Below, one piece after another: positions 61,717 through 64,000 of a stretch of DNA of 64,000 nucleotides. Position 1 is the first letter of the stretch. Each line of letters opens with the position of its first letter. Source of the DNA: Hyparrhenia diplandra (lineage: Eukaryota; Streptophyta; Magnoliopsida; Poales; Poaceae); the NCBI GenBank assembly GCA_015847255.1, contig JADLZK010002599.1, positions 62,001-126,000 of the forward strand, in the 5' to 3' direction. Under the pieces are notes generated by a model. That model had not been told where the DNA came from and did no database searches. It saw only the letters and a program-made list of their open reading frames with translations. Made by a program: the position numbers and the translations under genes.

Positions 61717-61731
61717 CCGCTGTTAGCAATT

Positions 61732-62070
61732 TTTTTTTTTTGTGCCTTCTTTACTGAGTACAGCTGTAGTATCTGTTCAGTGAACACACTCACACACTAC
61801 ACACCCACGCACACCACTGTGAACACCTACAGACCTACAACTACACACAGTCTGGAATCACGTCCTTACGGAGATCGACGAAAACTGCTCGGAGCTTCGA
61901 GCGACGACGGGCACGTCTTGACCATTGTGGCATCACGCGAGGGAGGCAACTGAAATTATTCAGGAACTACTGTTCCCGGGGTGGGGAAATTGTGGGTCGA
62001 GCAGAGCTCGAACCCACGACCAGCCGCTTCTACCACCAGAAGCGAACCACTCGAGCTACGGCTCAATCCC
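61732..62070 (-). mobile_element. tRNA-derived SINE with 15 bp target-site duplication
   Basis: A 339 bp minus-strand element between two copies of CCGCTGTTAGCAATT (61717-61731 and 62071-62085). Its head has a Pol III box A (TAGCTCGAGTGG, 62058-62047) and box B (GGTTCGAGCTC, 62014-62004), as in tRNA genes. Its far end is an A-tail (T-run on the plus strand at 61732-61740). These are all the marks of LINE-driven SINE insertion. The family is not identified. Confidence 0.88.
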
Positions 62071-62085
62071 CCGCTGTTAGCAATT

Positions 62086-64000
62086 GCGTGTGCATACCAC
62101 CACCATAGAGATGTGAACGACGGTGGCCTGCCGGGACGGTGTGAAATCATCAGCGCCTGGTAATTGTCATGCCGTAAATAACAATACAAAGCCAATAATC
62201 CGACCATCGTTTCTTTTAAATTTTATTGTCATCTGGGATGCTTGATTTGCATATATAATTTATTTGTGTAATTTCTGAGTGGAAGGAGGCCACACCAGAG
62301 CCTGCCACACCAAATCTGAATAGAAGTATTTATGATTTAAATGGGTTAAATGATTAAACAACTTTATTTATTGTTAGTAGCTTTTGTATACAAACACGTC
62401 TTTGGCTAGAGCTATTTTTAGTAGGTTTCACGTTTTGGAAACTAGCTCTAGCTTAGAGCTAGAGGGATCCAAAGAGGGCTTCTGATAAAGTACCTCAATC
62501 AATTTTCACTCTTCCCTATTTACCTTGAATTACCAGGCAGTTCTGTTACAAAGGAGAATAACATCACGGTGACTTTGATCCAGTACATTGTCATGGACCA
62601 ATGAGATAATTCATACTGAGTAGTAGAGTACAAGTGAGGTGAGTAACAAGCTTCGAGATCGTGCGACCGTCACCGAAAAAAAAAAAAAAAAGAACAGCTG
62701 ACTTGACTAACAAAGGTTCCTGGACCCATCCGGTGTGTGATCAGAGGAGTTCCCGGTGTGGAAGCGTTCAACCCTGCACCGCCACCGGCACAGCACCCTG
62801 GTCCCTTGGACCGAAGACGCTGAACTGATCTGAACCGATTCCGAGATTACAGTAATTAAATTCTGTAAGGTAATACGTGTAAATATTTAGTGGGGTACTA
62901 CTAGGCTCACGCTGTCTGTTAACGAGAGCAGATTAGCAGCGTTCCGTTCGTGCCACACTGTTGCTTACTCGTAGGACGACGTGGAAGTCACTCAACGCAC
63001 ATGGCCACATGTGATGCGAGCGCGCATGGCATGCTCACACCCAGCTGTTAGCCCGTAATAACAGCTCAATTGCGTCTAGTAGAACCGTACGCATTGTTGA
63101 GAAAATTAACCACCGCCCTTGTAACAACAATTGGAAAAAATGGTAATTGCTGCTATGGTAAACGCCATAACTGTTACGCGACTGATACGGTCTGATGGAT
63201 GGTGACTATAGCCCATTGACATGCTCAGCAATAATGGGAAACACAACAGTGATAGGCGAGAGAAGAAGCGTACCATACCGACAGTCCAAGATCCGATCCT
63301 TAACCCGTGATGCAATGCAAGTGCAATTGCTTGGTGAGAGAGGAGAGGACCGGCGCCGCGCGCGAACGCGACCCCCACCGACCACTCGCGACGATGGCTT
63401 GTATACAACGGAGTCTGACCAAAACGATAACGATGAACCGAAGATTTCGAGCCCCAACAACCGAGAAGGGATAACGAAGCGAAATCCCGGAGGCAGGCAC
63501 CTGGTAGGTCTGGTCCACACGAGGCGAAACTGATTTTCAAAAAGGTGCAAAAGGAAGAAAAACAAAGAGAAATTTTTGCTGCAACACATCTGCTTTTGTG
63601 ATTTTGAAAGCACTTTAAAATAAAGTTTAAAGCTGCATTGAACTTTTGTAGATTTTAAATTCAGGCGATAGGGTTTTGGACACGTCGGTGCCATATACCA
63701 ATGCAATCTCCCTTTTTTTTTTTTTTTCTTTAACGACATTGTGGTATACATCCTCGTGGCAACTCGTCGTGCTCCGCATCATATCATATCTTATTATATC
63801 ATATATACTCCGTATGTATAATTAACAAAAATCTAAATCTAAAATGGGAAGGTAAAATAGATCGATGAGAAAAATGCACGGGATTTCTCCCCAAATGTAG
63901 CCCCTCCGCGAACCGAACCCAAGCAGGCCCTCGATCGAAACAATCCCCACTCGAAAAACGGCAGCAGCAAAAGCACGCAAGGAGGCGCCGCCGCGGACCC
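62086..64000. other. Intergenic sequence to the window end
   Basis: Mostly AT-rich. Homopolymer runs occur at about 62678 (A) and 63711 (T). Frames around 63106-63751 on both strands have no recognised features. The last ~100 bases become GC-rich with CA- and GC-rich leader-like sequence, which may be the 5' region of a plus-strand gene beyond the window. Confidence 0.4.

Noticed and set aside
61981..62070. A functional tRNA gene on the minus strand
   Set aside because: Box A and box B are present but the sequence does not fold as a full tRNA, and the flanking duplication and A-tail show a SINE.

Overview
This is a stretch of a grass (Poaceae) nuclear genome. The evidence is split genes with GT-AG introns and plant-type promoters (telo-box and site II motifs), a DYW-type PPR gene with very GC-rich 5' coding sequence, grass-type MITEs, and long nested LTR retrotransposons. 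The species cannot be fixed from sequence alone. I see no CRISPR array, operon or other prokaryotic system, and no clearly new gene system. The main unusual content is the nested retroelements, an odd family with ~4 kb LTRs, and a two-domain trypsin-like gene lacking its catalytic serines.

Layout. Positions 1-6961 hold a LARD-like element: the end of its 5' LTR (1-226), a ~2.6 kb non-coding interior, and a ~4.1 kb 3' LTR. A single-exon PPR-DYW gene follows (7622-9547, +), then a DUF641/IRK-interacting-protein-like gene (about 14006-15444, +) and a cluster of MITEs (15.9-16.4 kb). From 16790 to 36864 there is a three-level nest. A minus-strand Ty3/gypsy element (TSD CCTTG) is interrupted by a plus-strand Sirevirus-type Ty1/copia element (17580-33999). 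The gag gene of that element is in turn interrupted by a 3.8 kb solo LTR of the LARD family (TSD CCTAG).

The right 27 kb is gene-rich. It holds an organellar GGQ peptide-release-factor-like (mL62/ICT1-type) gene (38294-41970, +) with a 328 bp solo LTR in an intron, a hAT-like element (43180-43962), an ICln gene (49274-51989, +), and a partial gene duplication beside a Tourist-like MITE (52.6-53.5 kb). It ends with a minus-strand two-domain trypsin-like gene (55215-58931), RPS20/uS10 (59687-61449, +), and a tRNA-derived SINE with a 15 bp target-site duplication (61732-62070). The trypsin-like gene and RPS20 diverge from a shared 755 bp promoter region.

Data quality. At least five conserved genes (PPR, DUF641, release factor, ICln, RPS20) carry 1-2 base indels, mostly in homopolymers or short repeats, that break the conserved frame while the rest of each gene is well preserved. 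The simplest explanation is residual indel error in the assembly, so frameshifts here should not be read as pseudogenisation without read support.
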